64,000 nucleotides of DNA, from NCBI GenBank assembly GCA_949710005.1, contig OX453278.1, forward strand, positions 1,353,501 to 1,417,500. Reading direction: 5' to 3'. Within the stretch, counting starts at the first letter, position 1. Every line of letters starts with the position of its first letter. Below, piece by piece: positions 1 through 7,896 of this stretch. Both the position numbers and the translations under genes were made by a program. The notes beneath the pieces are model-generated. The model ran no database searches, was not told the DNA's origin, and saw only the letters and a program-made list of their open reading frames with translations. The stretch is from Ricordea florida. Lineage: Eukaryota; Cnidaria; Anthozoa; Corallimorpharia; Ricordeidae.

Positions 1-202
1 AACACTGAAAGAAAATCTTCTCTCTAAATACTGAAAAAAGAAATTCAAAATATAAAAACTTAAAAATAATAATTTATAAATAATTATGCAGATAAATAAG
101 AATGATCGAGTAGAGTTTTCTGTGATACATTCAGTATATGTAACTGGCTTTTGGTGTTCTATTTTCTGATTGAATTGGTATTTTAAATTGTTGTTTTTGC
201 AG

Positions 203-387
203 GAAAACCAAAGGACACAGTCACTAAGAAAAAAGCTCAGAGCAAGAAAAGAGCCATCAAAATATTCAAGCCACCAGACGCTGTGATTACAAAGCTGGGA
301 GTCAAGTGCTCTCAGAACTGCATCAAACTTGCTCTCCTAATATCATTAATCATTATCATCATTCTTATTAATATTACGTATTTGTAG
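203..387 (+). CDS. Last coding exon of an unrecognised gene; tail-anchored C-terminus
   Basis: A pyrimidine-rich tract ending in AG (201-202) precedes an open frame that closes with TAG at 385-387. The exon begins with the last two bases of a codon. It encodes about 60 residues: a lysine-rich stretch (TKKKAQSKKR), then KIFKPPDAVITKLGVKC, then a strongly hydrophobic stretch (LALLISLIIIIILI) only five residues from the stop. That architecture suggests a single C-terminal membrane anchor with a basic flank. The upstream exons lie outside the window, so the family cannot be named. It could also be the tail of a type II membrane protein. The splice call and frame are seen directly; membrane anchoring is inferred from hydrophobicity. 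Confidence 0.55.
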
Positions 388-630
388 TGGTATATTTAAA
401 GGGGGTTTCCTTCCACTGTATTTAATTTCAAGTGCAATTGAGTGTGGGAGTGCTGGTTTGAAGCAGGAGAGGAAGGCTGGAGGACCCAAACAAACACCCT
501 TGGGGCCAGGAAGAAATGAACAACAAAATCACAGCATTAATAACTGAACCAGGGTTATAAGGATGGATTATAAGTGCTCTGATCAATGCTGCAGTAAACC
601 TAACCCCACTTCCCCCACATTTAATTGACC

Positions 631-782
631 GGAATGATTTCCCCACAGGTCCCTACTCATTATGCATGCTGTAGCCATACTGTTTCATTCTGCAATAACA
701 AGAAATGTTTAAATGTATGTTACCCTGAACAATTCATCTGCTGCATGCATAATGAAGTAGGGACCGGTGCAGAAATCTTGCC
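631..782. mobile_element. hAT-type foldback MITE, copy 1
   Basis: The ends are inverted repeats (GGAATGATTTCC at left, complement of GAAATCTTGCC at right) flanked by a perfect 8-bp direct duplication AATTGACC at 623-630 and 783-790. A second copy lies at 32555-32699. An 8-bp target duplication is the hAT superfamily signature. No coding capacity. Confidence 0.8.
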
Positions 783-1267
783 AATTGACCTTAAGTATTT
801 GATTTAATCCAAAAACAAGTTCAGGTCAAACATTCATGACCCCAACCAACCTGCTGCTGGTTTTTCATTTGTTACAGGTCTCACTGAGGCAGCTGTAAAG
901 TATCTGAGGACTTAAGCTTATAGGTTGAAAATATTTTAACCTGAAATTCATTATATAAAAAGCGTGTAGGTCAAAAACTAGCCAAAAAGTGAATTGTTAA
1001 TATTGTTAATTATTGAACGTTTGAATGACAAAGTAGCATGATAAATATTTTATGAAAGACACATTACTGACCATTACTACGACCGTTGATCAAGCTAGAA
1101 CGTAACATTTTCGACAACTAATTTAATCATTGAACAATTCCTTAAAGCTGAAGTTGTACAATTTGAACCTAACGAACAAAAATGGATCAGGATGAGATCA
1201 GAACCAGAATTCATATCTGCCTTGAGGGTACATACGATGACGTTTGGTCCCGCACAGAAGTACCTAC

Positions 1268-1609
1268 CTCATAACTGCTCGTCAAACGAAGATTATAATA
1301 AATCGGTAAGAATACACACGCCATGATTGGAACAGATACAAAGTTTGTGAATGACTGTATCCAGTACTGAAATCCGTATGAATAGACTTCTGCGGGAGTT
1401 CCTAGGATAGCTATTGACGAAACAAACGAAGCTAGGACAGAAACAGCCACTGGAATACTCGACATACTGCGTCCGGCCATAAGGTATTCGTTATTGTTTT
1501 GCTGGGATCCACCACTCCTCGAATAGAATATTCCAATACCCATAGAGGCAATCAGCGTTAAAGAAAATACAATAAAATCGGCGGCTGTGAAATGCCCGTG
1601 CAAAGCCAT
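1268..1609 (-). CDS. SLC5-family sodium-coupled symporter, first coding exon
   Basis: The frame from the ATG at 1609 reads MALHGHFTAADFIVFSLTL and on through ASMGIGIFYSR, EYLMAGRSM, VSVLASFVSSIAILGTPAEV and YGFQYWIQ, ending at a GAG|GTAGGT donor (exon end 1268). This is the N-terminal pattern of sodium/solute symporters (SLC5; closest in feel to the monocarboxylate/multivitamin branch, SLC5A8/A12/A6): three hydrophobic helices with the GRSM motif between helices 1 and 2. These proteins use the sodium gradient to import small organic anions or vitamins at the plasma membrane. The frame stays open upstream into the Polinton TIR, but the methionine at 1609 is the natural start. No second exon is recognisable in 1-1267, so it lies outside the window or the gene is a fragment. 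The substrate cannot be told. Confidence 0.8.
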
Positions 1610-1703
1610 GACGAAGTGAAATGAAAATGAACGAGGAACTCTTCTTGGTCTGTCTGAGCCCGTAATCGTTTGCCAGTGGTCTAAAGGTACGTCGTGTAAG
1701 ACA

Positions 1704-1709
1704 ACAGTA
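1704..1709. repeat. Target-site duplication, left flank of the Polinton
   Basis: ACAGTA here matches ACAGTA at 17234-17239. Five bases are outside the TIR and the sixth (A) is shared with the TIR start. Polintons make 6-bp duplications. Confidence 0.75.
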
Positions 1710-1956
1710 GTAGGGGGAAAGTGCGGGTTCTGGCGCAAGGGCGTGGCCAAAAAATCCTGCACGCATGCAGGATCGATTTTGAATCTAAATCGTCTTAAAG
1801 GAATGACCTTGCACATCCAAACACTCATCATGCCCAATCAACGTCAAACCGTCAAAGAGCTCCGCGCCATTGCCAAGGATCGCAAGATAGTCAAATATTA
1901 TACGATGCGCCGGGGAGAGCTACTGGAGGCGCTGGGGATGGAAGAGGTACCTAGTG
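1709..1956. repeat. Polinton left terminal inverted repeat, 248 bp
   Basis: Matches the reverse complement of 16986-17233 at every position I compared, then diverges after CCTAGTG. It contains a short inner near-palindrome (CCTGCACGCATGCAGG, 1757-1772) and a conserved coding start (MPNQRQTVKEL, ATG at 1830). The terminal repeat is therefore both a transposition or replication end and the 5' end of a gene. Confidence 0.93.
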
Positions 1957-2243
1957 GTGGAAAATGTAACCATGGCAGGCGTGAGGTTCAGTGTAAGGAT
2001 TGTATGGGATCACAAATATGCCCTCATCTAAGACAGAAAGCATGTTGCAAAGAATGTGGTGGTAAGGGCATATGTACTCATGGTAGAGTAAAGTACTCTT
2101 GCAAAGATTGTAAGGGTTCCCAAGTATGTTCTCATGGTAGAACTAGGTACAGATGTAAAGACTGTGGGGGAAAGGGCATATGCGTTCATCACAAACGTAA
2201 AGATCGTTGTAAAGATTGCAGCGATCTTATGAAGTCACAGTAA
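1830..2243 (+). CDS. Polinton left-end protein: SAP-like N-terminus plus five CHCC zinc repeats
   Basis: Start chosen at MPNQRQ (1830); in-frame methionines at 1803 and 1743 would extend it to 166 aa. Residues 1 to about 40 (RQTVKELRAIAKDRK, YYTMRRGELLEAL) resemble a SAP/Rho-N helix-extended-loop-helix and are encoded within the TIR, so they are identical to the start of the polymerase gene at the other end. The rest is five tandem repeats of exactly 18 residues with the pattern C-x-H-x6-C-x2-C (for example CTHGRVKYSCKDC, CSHGRTRYRCKDC), each with four potential zinc ligands. Such HGR/CKDC repeats occur in viral and protist proteins of unknown function; nucleic-acid binding is a guess. It is convergent with the gene ending at 2299, 55 nt away. 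Confidence 0.75.
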   Translation: MPNQRQTVKELRAIAKDRKIVKYYTMRRGELLEALGMEEVPSGGKCNHGRREVQCKDCMGSQICPHLRQKACCKECGGKGICTHGRVKYSCKDCKGSQVCSHGRTRYRCKDCGGKGICVHHKRKDRCKDCSDLMKSQ

Positions 2244-2298
2244 TATAGTGTGCATCTTTGTAACGCGAACCACGTTACAAAAAATTATATCGAGTCCA

Positions 2299-3138
2299 TC
2301 AACGAAACAAAGCCCAAGACAATCCACCAACTACGATTATCAATGCAAACAAATTATATTCATGTTGTGTGTTTTCAGGCCCTTTGATTTCAGGTTTAAC
2401 ATCCATGATTGGTGTTTTCACCTGTACAGTTTCGGTTCTGGTAGTTGCATGTGGTAACATAACTTTCGAAGAGCCCAAGTTATGGCTTATCCCTACAGTC
2501 TTGGTCTCGAGGTTTACATTTGAGTTGACTCCGAACTTCATGTCACCCGTGGCCTTCATTAGGTTGTTGTTGTACCCGACTATACTCTCCGTGTTTATGA
2601 TCATGTTACTGGGCATTAGCCAAACTCCAGGTGCGATTGCCAGATCCAATCTCAACTTCGCTTCCTGGGTTGCGAGTTGGTACCTTTGTACTGAACTTGA
2701 TATGTCGTTCTCAATCACACTGCTTTCAAACAGAGCCAAGAACTCTTGCTGTGTCTCAATTGCCCCACCACCCGTGCCCACAATCGAGTTTCGTGTATTG
2801 ACTTGCGATCCCAGCACACAGTAAACGAAGGCCTCAGCAGATCGATTCAGTCTGCCGAGCCCAGCCTTGGTGAGCCCATAACCACTCGTTGGAATGAACC
2901 AAGCATACTTGTACTCAGCAAAGTCATCATTGCGAATGAATGAGATGAGGTTACCTTTTTCTTTCTTACCACCATCATCTGAGAATTCACCACCATCACC
3001 AGGCCATTGGTTTGCGTCTTCATCATAGTTTCGAATTAAATGTACATTTTGAAACCCTCCACCTCTTCCTTGGTAACCAGCACCATAGTCAAGGAATATG
3101 TCACCAATGCAAGACCATGGTTTCGCCCGCCTTTCCAT
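2299..3138 (-). pseudogene. Polinton structural-type gene, downstream frame after a frameshift
   Basis: 279-codon frame ending in a hydrophobic anchor (NLFALIIVVGGLSWALF) near its C-terminus. It overlaps the frame at 3036-3845 by about 100 nt in a different register. The two read as N- and C-terminal parts of one protein of about 500 residues: the first half ends with unrelated-looking residues after RWKGGRNHG, while this half starts with unrelated residues and becomes coherent from about CIGDIFLDYG. A one-base frame change between about 3036 and 3140 explains this. No classic slippery heptamer is obvious. The product is not firmly identified; the size and lack of enzyme motifs suit a virion structural protein. 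The final TM-like segment is unusual for a capsid. Confidence 0.55.
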
Positions 3139-3845
3139 CTGAAATCAGAACCATTAGCGATCCCGAATTCAACGCATAATCTTTGGTAAGCAACCTTACT
3201 GTAAGGGTTGTTAGCTATGGCAAATGGTTGTTCATCAGGCAAAGGCACATTCAATTCGTACAGTATTCGCCTTATGGTGAAATACACGTGAAACTTTACA
3301 AAGCCAGCCACCACTTTGGGGTAGTTCAAACTTTCAAAGGGGCTGACACCACAGCCAGAGGTCGCACACCACACTGCAAAGTTCAGCTGTTGAGGCCAGT
3401 AGTTCATGTCGGGCGCGTTCAACCACTTTCGACTTTGCTTACCAAACTTGAAAGTTACAACTTGGGAGGTAAATATGTTTCGCATCTTAGCGGTGAATTT
3501 TTTCGTGTTGGGCACGTATATGTCCAATGACGTCAGCATGTTTGTGGTGTTACTTGTGGGTTCGTCGAAATCAATGGCTGGAATTGGGTAGGAGCGATTT
3601 GTCATGGTCAGGCTCTTTGGGAAGGGGCTTGATGTATAATCGAGTCCCAAATCAATCCATAGTAGTAGTTTGAGACCTGGTCGGAGGCCATCAGTCCATG
3701 TCTTGCCAGTGCTGTCATCATAGGACATGATTGTCATTCCGTTATGTCTCCATATAATGTAACCTCCAAATTGATCAGCTATGAATTTGAATCGGTCAAG
3801 GTCAGCCTTTGGGTACTTATTTTTGAAGTCATCGAGTAAGCCCAT
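3036..3845 (-). pseudogene. Polinton structural-type gene, upstream frame (N-terminal part)
   Basis: 269-codon frame from the ATG at 3845 (MGLLDDFKNKYPKADLDRF). It is rich in aromatic and beta-prone stretches (FGGYIIWRHNGMTIMSY, LKLLLWIDLGLDY, NFAVWCATSGCGVSPFE, FVKFHVYFTIRRILY), with no membrane segment and no catalytic motif that I recognise. It runs into the overlap with the gene at 2299-3138, where the frame seems to shift by one base. If joined, the protein would be near 510 residues, in the size range of a double-jelly-roll or other large virion protein. An alternative is two overlapping genes. Whether the shift is mutational, programmed or an assembly error cannot be told from the sequence. 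Confidence 0.55.
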
Positions 3846-3886
3846 CTTCTATCCAGACTTTGGGTAGAAGAGTTCATGATTTTAAG

Positions 3887-4183
3887 TCAATATGTGAGAA
3901 AATATATAGCACTAGCCAAACCAAGGGTCCAGTGTATTGCAGAACATACAACAACCACATACAATCTTTTGTTCGATTCCATGATCTTTTCTTCATCAAT
4001 AGCATTGACTTGTTCGTATACAACGGTTTCATTACTACCGAACTTATCTCTGAACATGTTAAATCCCTCATAAATCAAATCGTTGAAAGCATTTACAAAG
4101 GATTTGTATTCCTTTGTTTTCTCCATATTTATACCAGCACGTTCTAGTGAATTGAATTTCTCTTCAATGGATTGAGTGGTCAT
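3887..4183 (-). CDS. Polinton small protein with C-terminal membrane segment
   Basis: 98 residues. The first 70 are polar and helical-looking (EEKFNSLERAGINMEKTKE). The last 26 form a hydrophobic segment (LYVVVVCSAIHWTLGLASAI) ending FLTY at the terminus, so the protein is probably tail-anchored. It is on the minus strand in the structural-gene run, 41 nt from 3845 and 69 nt from 4253. I recognise no family. It could be a minor virion membrane protein, by position only. Confidence 0.5.
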   Translation of the reverse strand: MTTQSIEEKFNSLERAGINMEKTKEYKSFVNAFNDLIYEGFNMFRDKFGSNETVVYEQVNAIDEEKIMESNKRLYVVVVCSAIHWTLGLASAIYFLTY

Positions 4184-4252
4184 GGTTATGTTACTGGTAT
4201 ATCAACCTTTAAGTATATTTTGATTAGTAAATGTTTTGCTCGTAAGCTATAG

Positions 4253-4852
4253 TTATAGTCCTCCTTTTAGTTCTTTGAGGATTTCGTTGCGCACTCTCTG
4301 CCTCAACACCAATGGGTCCTCCCCACTCACATTTTTTTGAGCCTTAGCCCGTATCTCAGCCTTGAGCTTTTCGAATTTCTTGAGTTCTTCCATGATCAAC
4401 GAGAATTCTGAGTCAGAGATCGTATTGTCACGAAGGGCTTTGGACACCAGGTCTTCAATGGTGTTTATCTTGGATCTGGCCAGTGTGATGGTGTTTTGAT
4501 GCTTCACAGCTTTCTGGGACAGTCTGTTGGATATTTGTTGCAAAGCTATGGATGCACACACAAATACGCCACTTACCACACCCAATGGCACAGATGCGAC
4601 GATTCCGACACCACTAAGCGATGTGCCCAATCCACCAGCCGCCAAAATGCAAGACATTATACCACAGGTCGAGCTCACATTCATGAGTGTGCCCTTGGAT
4701 CGGTTGTATTTTTTGAGTACTGTCTCGTAGTGGTTTAATTCAGACTTTAGCTTGTTCAAAGCATCGCAACATTGTTGCAATCTGAAAGTATGGCCATCAG
4801 GAGGAGGCGCCGTCGCAGGCAAGTTGGGGTAGATTCCTTTGTACTCACCCAT
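4253..4852 (-). CDS. Conserved Polinton-type protein: proline-rich head, hydrophobic hairpin, coiled coil
   Basis: 199 residues. The N-terminus is YPNLPATAPPPDGHTFRLQQ, followed by a helical segment (about 28-55), a glycine- and alanine-rich hydrophobic region (about 58-105, including AAGGLGTSLSGVGIVASVP) that could form a membrane hairpin, then a basic helix (QISNRLSQKAVKHQ) and a charged helical C-terminus (LIMEELKKFEKLKAEIRAK). I recognise the overall layout (APPP head, hydrophobic middle, SKALRDN.ISD.EF) as a protein that recurs in cnidarian Polinton-like elements, with no known function. A role in virion membranes or host-membrane interaction is inference. The start at 4852 follows a 32-nt gap from the 4885 gene. 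Confidence 0.6.
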   Translation of the reverse strand: MGEYKGIYPNLPATAPPPDGHTFRLQQCCDALNKLKSELNHYETVLKKYNRSKGTLMNVSSTCGIMSCILAAGGLGTSLSGVGIVASVPLGVVSGVFVCASIALQQISNRLSQKAVKHQNTITLARSKINTIEDLVSKALRDNTISDSEFSLIMEELKKFEKLKAEIRAKAQKNVSGEDPLVLRQRVRNEILKELKGGL

Positions 4853-4884
4853 CTTTGGTTACAGTTCTCACGTACTTTTAAATG

Positions 4885-5517
4885 TTATCTGAACCGCAAA
4901 CTGAAGGTGATTGGAGACCCATTCAGATTCAGTTTGTTCCATTCAATGTCGAGGATGCTCAGATCGAAGTGATTTACGGGGGTTTTGGATTTGTGAACGG
5001 GAATGACTGGATAATCCTGTGATGGTATGTTGGCAAGGAGTTGTGAGGGTGAGATCTTCACAGGACCTGTAAATCGAGCATTGTTCATGTAGGATGACTG
5101 GTTATTCACTAGACTGCACAAAAGTCTCAGGGGCTCCTTGATCTGGAGATTGGTGGGGTATAACTTGCCGGGCGTTATGACTTCGGGTAAACCCAGAGCA
5201 ACTTGCAGTCCTCTCGTAAGTTTGATGTTGGAGTTCTTGTTGGAGTACAAATAGTCGACAGTGTCAGTCTCAATGATCGATAGCTTGGCCTTATCCGTAT
5301 CATTGAGGAATATCGCGTGTATACCACGCAGAGAGTATGTACCGGGCTGGATTATTATCAGGGGTCGATTTTCCTCATTGAGTATGCCCTGGCGATCCTT
5401 GAAATACACCAATCGTTTGGGTATACTACAACCCAGAAGTTGTATCTCCCGAACCTTGTCCAGGGGAGGGTCCAAGTACACCCTGGTTTCAGACTCGTAC
5501 ATTGTAACGCTCAACAT
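4885..5517 (-). CDS. Candidate Polinton minor capsid (penton-like) protein
   Basis: 210 residues, beta-rich, no membrane segment. It opens LSVTMYESETRVYLDPPLDK, then VREIQLLGCSIPKRLVYF, a turn-rich stretch, IIIQPGTYSLRGIHAIFL and a second half with LCSLVNNQSSYMN and LANIPSQDYP. The succession of an LxxxSIP strand, an IQPGTYSL motif, then a long loop and SLRFR ending fits the single jelly-roll penton proteins of Polintons and adintoviruses, which close the five-fold vertices. This is fold-level reading without an alignment, so the call is tentative. It lies 5 nt from the 5523 gene and in the structural cluster. Confidence 0.5.
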   Translation of the reverse strand: MLSVTMYESETRVYLDPPLDKVREIQLLGCSIPKRLVYFKDRQGILNEENRPLIIIQPGTYSLRGIHAIFLNDTDKAKLSIIETDTVDYLYSNKNSNIKLTRGLQVALGLPEVITPGKLYPTNLQIKEPLRLLCSLVNNQSSYMNNARFTGPVKISPSQLLANIPSQDYPVIPVHKSKTPVNHFDLSILDIEWNKLNLNGSPITFSLRFR

Positions 5518-5522
5518 TTACA

Positions 5523-6488
5523 TCAACGACGCCTCTTTTTTAATTCGTCTACAAAGTACACTACAACAGCGAGGATCAACAGCCAAGCGTTCTTACCCAG
5601 GAATGAAATGGCCTCCCCAGCGGTCTTGAACAGGAAACTCACGATCGCCCCCACCATACCAGGCAATAACTCACCAAGTTTCTTACCGATGTTCTTCAGC
5701 CCGTCCCCCACACCTTTGCCCAACTTGGATAGGCCCTTGGAAAGATTAGACACGATAACGCCAATGACCACACCAACGGCGCTCACAACGGCAAATACCG
5801 TGAACCCATATTTTTTGAAGATCGCTTTCACCCGGTCTCGCAATGACATTCGCTCCTGGATTTGCTCATTCTCCACTTCCAAGTTAGCTATCTCTTGCTC
5901 TTGTTCAACAATTTGTCCCTCGATGGTCTCTATTTGACTTACTTCTTCCGGGGTTTTCAATGGCTTTTCTCGATGGAATCTTACCTTCTCCTTCAATTCA
6001 CTAACGAACCCTTTTCTCTTGGTTATCTCACCATCATTGGCTTCCACAATTTCTTCTGCGCTTGGACCTAGCTCTTTTGTAATTGTTTTGGGTAATCCTT
6101 TGTTCACATCACCATTCGCATCGAATAGTGGATGCCATACGTTTTTGCCTGGATCTCTACCACTGATTTTGACAACGATTCTACCCCATTCATCGTATTT
6201 GAAAAGGAACCTGGCTTTGGCATCTGGGAACTTGTCTACAATCTTGGCCCAGATTGCATCTTTGTTTTCTTCCATAGCCTCCATCTCTATCTCTTCAAGT
6301 GGTAATCGAACATACCCTAATTTACGTCTTGCACCCTTAGTCGTGGATGTTTCCAAGACTTTGTCTGGTGTTGGAGGCTGCCTACCAAGTAGCGGGGTAT
6401 CTTCGAAATCATCGGGATCTTCTTGTTTGTTTTCTTGCCCCAACCCGAAAGGATCGTTCTCTTCTTCTTCAGGATAAGCAGTTGCCAT
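5523..6488 (-). CDS. Polinton protein with acidic head, coiled coil and C-terminal membrane segments
   Basis: 321 residues. An acidic N-terminus (YPEEEENDPFGLGQENKQED) is followed by a mixed domain (about 75-160; FLFKYDEWGRIVVKISGRDP), a coiled coil (about 185-225; IVEQEQEIANLEVENEQIQE), a hydrophobic segment (GFTVFAVVSAVGVVIGVIV), an amphipathic Gly/Lys stretch (LSKGLSKLGKGVGDGLKNIG) and a last membrane segment (NAWLLILAVVVYFVDEL) before a KKRRR tail. The amphipathic region resembles membrane-active peptides such as the lytic factors of adenoviral pVI-like proteins, but that likeness is only physical. I recognise no domain family. It lies 34 nt from the 6523 gene. Confidence 0.55.
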   Translation of the reverse strand: MATAYPEEEENDPFGLGQENKQEDPDDFEDTPLLGRQPPTPDKVLETSTTKGARRKLGYVRLPLEEIEMEAMEENKDAIWAKIVDKFPDAKARFLFKYDEWGRIVVKISGRDPGKNVWHPLFDANGDVNKGLPKTITKELGPSAEEIVEANDGEITKRKGFVSELKEKVRFHREKPLKTPEEVSQIETIEGQIVEQEQEIANLEVENEQIQERMSLRDRVKAIFKKYGFTVFAVVSAVGVVIGVIVSNLSKGLSKLGKGVGDGLKNIGKKLGELLPGMVGAIVSFLFKTAGEAISFLGKNAWLLILAVVVYFVDELKKRRR

Positions 6489-6522
6489 ATTTGATGTCGA
6501 ATATGGGAACTTCTAAGTTAGT

Positions 6523-6930
6523 TTATCGCACCCACTTGCTAACTATATACACCAGGATTAACATCCCAACTGCGACAAAGACCATCTGAGCCATTCTTTG
6601 GTCTTCATTCGGTCGGTAGTAGTCGGAGAACTTGGGAGGATCGCCTATTTGATTGTACAACCTCATTGCTTCATCCGTCTCCGATATGTTCTCGGATGCC
6701 TGGTCAGCATCACTCTTCCTCTTGTTCATAAAGTCAATATGCGCCAAGCGCCTCTTTTCATACGCAGCGTAATCTTTTTGGTACTCCTCCATTGCTTTGT
6801 CATGCCTTTTCCTTTCCTTTTCGAGTTCTTCGGGTGATGATCCAGTGAGGAGATGTGTTATGTAGGTACTAAGACCGAGGGCAGCTGCATTGACGATTGC
6901 ACCTCCGGTAACGATCGCTAAAGTCGCCAT
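6523..6930 (-). CDS. Polinton small protein with two terminal hydrophobic segments and central helix
   Basis: 135 residues. Residues 3-29 are hydrophobic (IVTGGAIVNAAALGLSTYI), residues 33-80 form a charged helix (EELEKERKRHDKAMEEYQKD), and the last 20 form a membrane segment (MVFVAVGMLILVYIVSKWVR). A short FSDYYRPNEDQR motif sits just before it. Similar FSDYY-containing small proteins recur in Polinton-like elements, in my recollection. The ATG at 6930 overlaps the stop of the 74-aa gene by one base, which argues for tightly packed co-expressed genes. Confidence 0.55.
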   Translation of the reverse strand: MATLAIVTGGAIVNAAALGLSTYITHLLTGSSPEELEKERKRHDKAMEEYQKDYAAYEKRRLAHIDFMNKRKSDADQASENISETDEAMRLYNQIGDPPKFSDYYRPNEDQRMAQMVFVAVGMLILVYIVSKWVR

Positions 6931-7154
6931 TACTCAAAGCTCTTTGGTAAGATATTTTGATCTTCTAAATAAGTTTTGAGGTATATACTCGCGGACAAAA
7001 CACCGACCCATTTGACATAATTCATGAAATTGGACGATGGATCGCCAATGAACGATTCTTTCAGGGCCTTCTTACCCACATAGCCCACAGCAGCGGCGAG
7101 TCCCACGAGAACTGCAGAATCTGTAACAGTCTTCACAAGCTTGTTGTTTGACAT
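6930..7154 (-). CDS. Polinton 74-aa membrane protein
   Basis: Two hydrophobic stretches (DSAVLVGLAAAVGYVG near residues 12-27 and VKWVGVLSASIYLKTY near 47-62) are separated by a polar loop, so a hairpin topology is possible. Not recognised. It lies between the 6523 and 7163 genes, with 8 nt to the latter and a 1-base overlap with the former. Compact packing and an intact frame support it being real. Confidence 0.5.
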   Translation of the reverse strand: MSNNKLVKTVTDSAVLVGLAAAVGYVGKKALKESFIGDPSSNFMNYVKWVGVLSASIYLKTYLEDQNILPKSFE

Positions 7155-7162
7155 TTTGTGTA

Positions 7163-7564
7163 TTACATCAGCTCGTCATTTAAGCTGGTTTCGGTTTCTA
7201 TCTTTGGAGGTGTTTTGACCTCATTCATGTCCTTGACAGGAGGTGGTACGAAGGTTGCAGAAGGTACGAAGTTAGGTATTCTGTCTTTGTATCTCTCGTA
7301 TAAACCATAACCAATCACTCCTATTATGGAACCACCGATTAACAAATTCTTGAAGGATAGGCTGGGTATCCAGGCATCATCTTGCTGCGGCTGCTCCTTT
7401 TCTTTCTGACTATCTGCATCCCGTTGCTCTTTTTCCTTCAATGCATCCTTAGCCTTCTTGTGGTACTCGGCCAGTTTCTTCCCGGCATCCACCTTCTTGG
7501 GATCCTTCACTCTATCCTTGACATCGGGTTCTCTTGTGATTTGCTCAACAGGTTGCTCAGACAT
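7163..7564 (-). CDS. Polinton 133-aa single-pass membrane protein
   Basis: A lysine/glutamate-rich N-terminal 65 residues (KDRVKDPKKVDAGKKLAEY) is followed by one membrane segment (about 73-89, LLIGGSIIGVIGYGLYE) and a proline-rich tail (PSATFVPPPVKDMNEVKTPP). The family is not recognised. Its 5' leader (7562-7599) matches that of the next gene upstream (7894-7931) at 33 of 38 positions by my count, suggesting a shared control element or an old duplication. A hairpin and T-run lie in the gap behind it. Confidence 0.5.
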   Translation of the reverse strand: MSEQPVEQITREPDVKDRVKDPKKVDAGKKLAEYHKKAKDALKEKEQRDADSQKEKEQPQQDDAWIPSLSFKNLLIGGSIIGVIGYGLYERYKDRIPNFVPSATFVPPPVKDMNEVKTPPKIETETSLNDELM

Positions 7565-7593
7565 GTTTGTATCTCTGTTGTCACCTAGCTTTA

Positions 7594-7632
7594 ACTCTCC
7601 TAATAGGTTGCCTATTAGGAGAATTTTTTTTT
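7594..7632 (+). terminator. Perfect 11-bp hairpin followed by a T-run
   Basis: CTCCTAATAGG, a 3-base loop, then CCTATTAGGAG, followed within two bases by a run of T on the plus strand. It sits in the 83-nt gap between two minus-strand genes. On the plus strand it looks like an intrinsic terminator, which a eukaryotic polymerase II would not need. On the minus strand it is an A-run plus hairpin in the leader of the 7163-7564 gene. Function unknown. Confidence 0.35.
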
Positions 7633-7647
7633 TGAACCAACATCTAG

Positions 7648-7896
7648 CTAATCCATTGTCTTTTTACTATACAACCAATATGCTGCAATTCCTAACATCA
7701 CACCTTTCAAAAATAAACATACATTATTGACGTCCTCCTCAATCTTTTTTCTTTCCTCATATTCACATTCTCGTATTATTCCCCAACATTGTTTCTTGAT
7801 ATTTCCTCTACAGTACTCTTCACAATATTCTTTCACAGTCGCTCCATCAACTTCTGTGTCAACCATGTTTGTTTGAACAACTTCTGTGTTTGCCAT
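7648..7896 (-). CDS. Polinton 82-aa cysteine-containing membrane protein
   Basis: The N-terminal half is acidic with paired cysteines (EYCEEYCRGNIKKQC, RECEYEE). One membrane segment follows (VCLFLKGVMLGIAAYWLY, about 59-76), ending KKTMD. The spaced cysteines could be disulphide-bonded or metal-binding. Not recognised. It shares its leader sequence with the 7163-7564 gene. Confidence 0.45.
   Translation of the reverse strand: MANTEVVQTNMVDTEVDGATVKEYCEEYCRGNIKKQCWGIIRECEYEERKKIEEDVNNVCLFLKGVMLGIAAYWLYSKKTMD

Noticed and set aside
1610..1837. N-terminal extension of the SLC5-like frame into the Polinton
   Set aside because: The open frame crosses the TIR by chance; the methionine at 1609 fits the family start.
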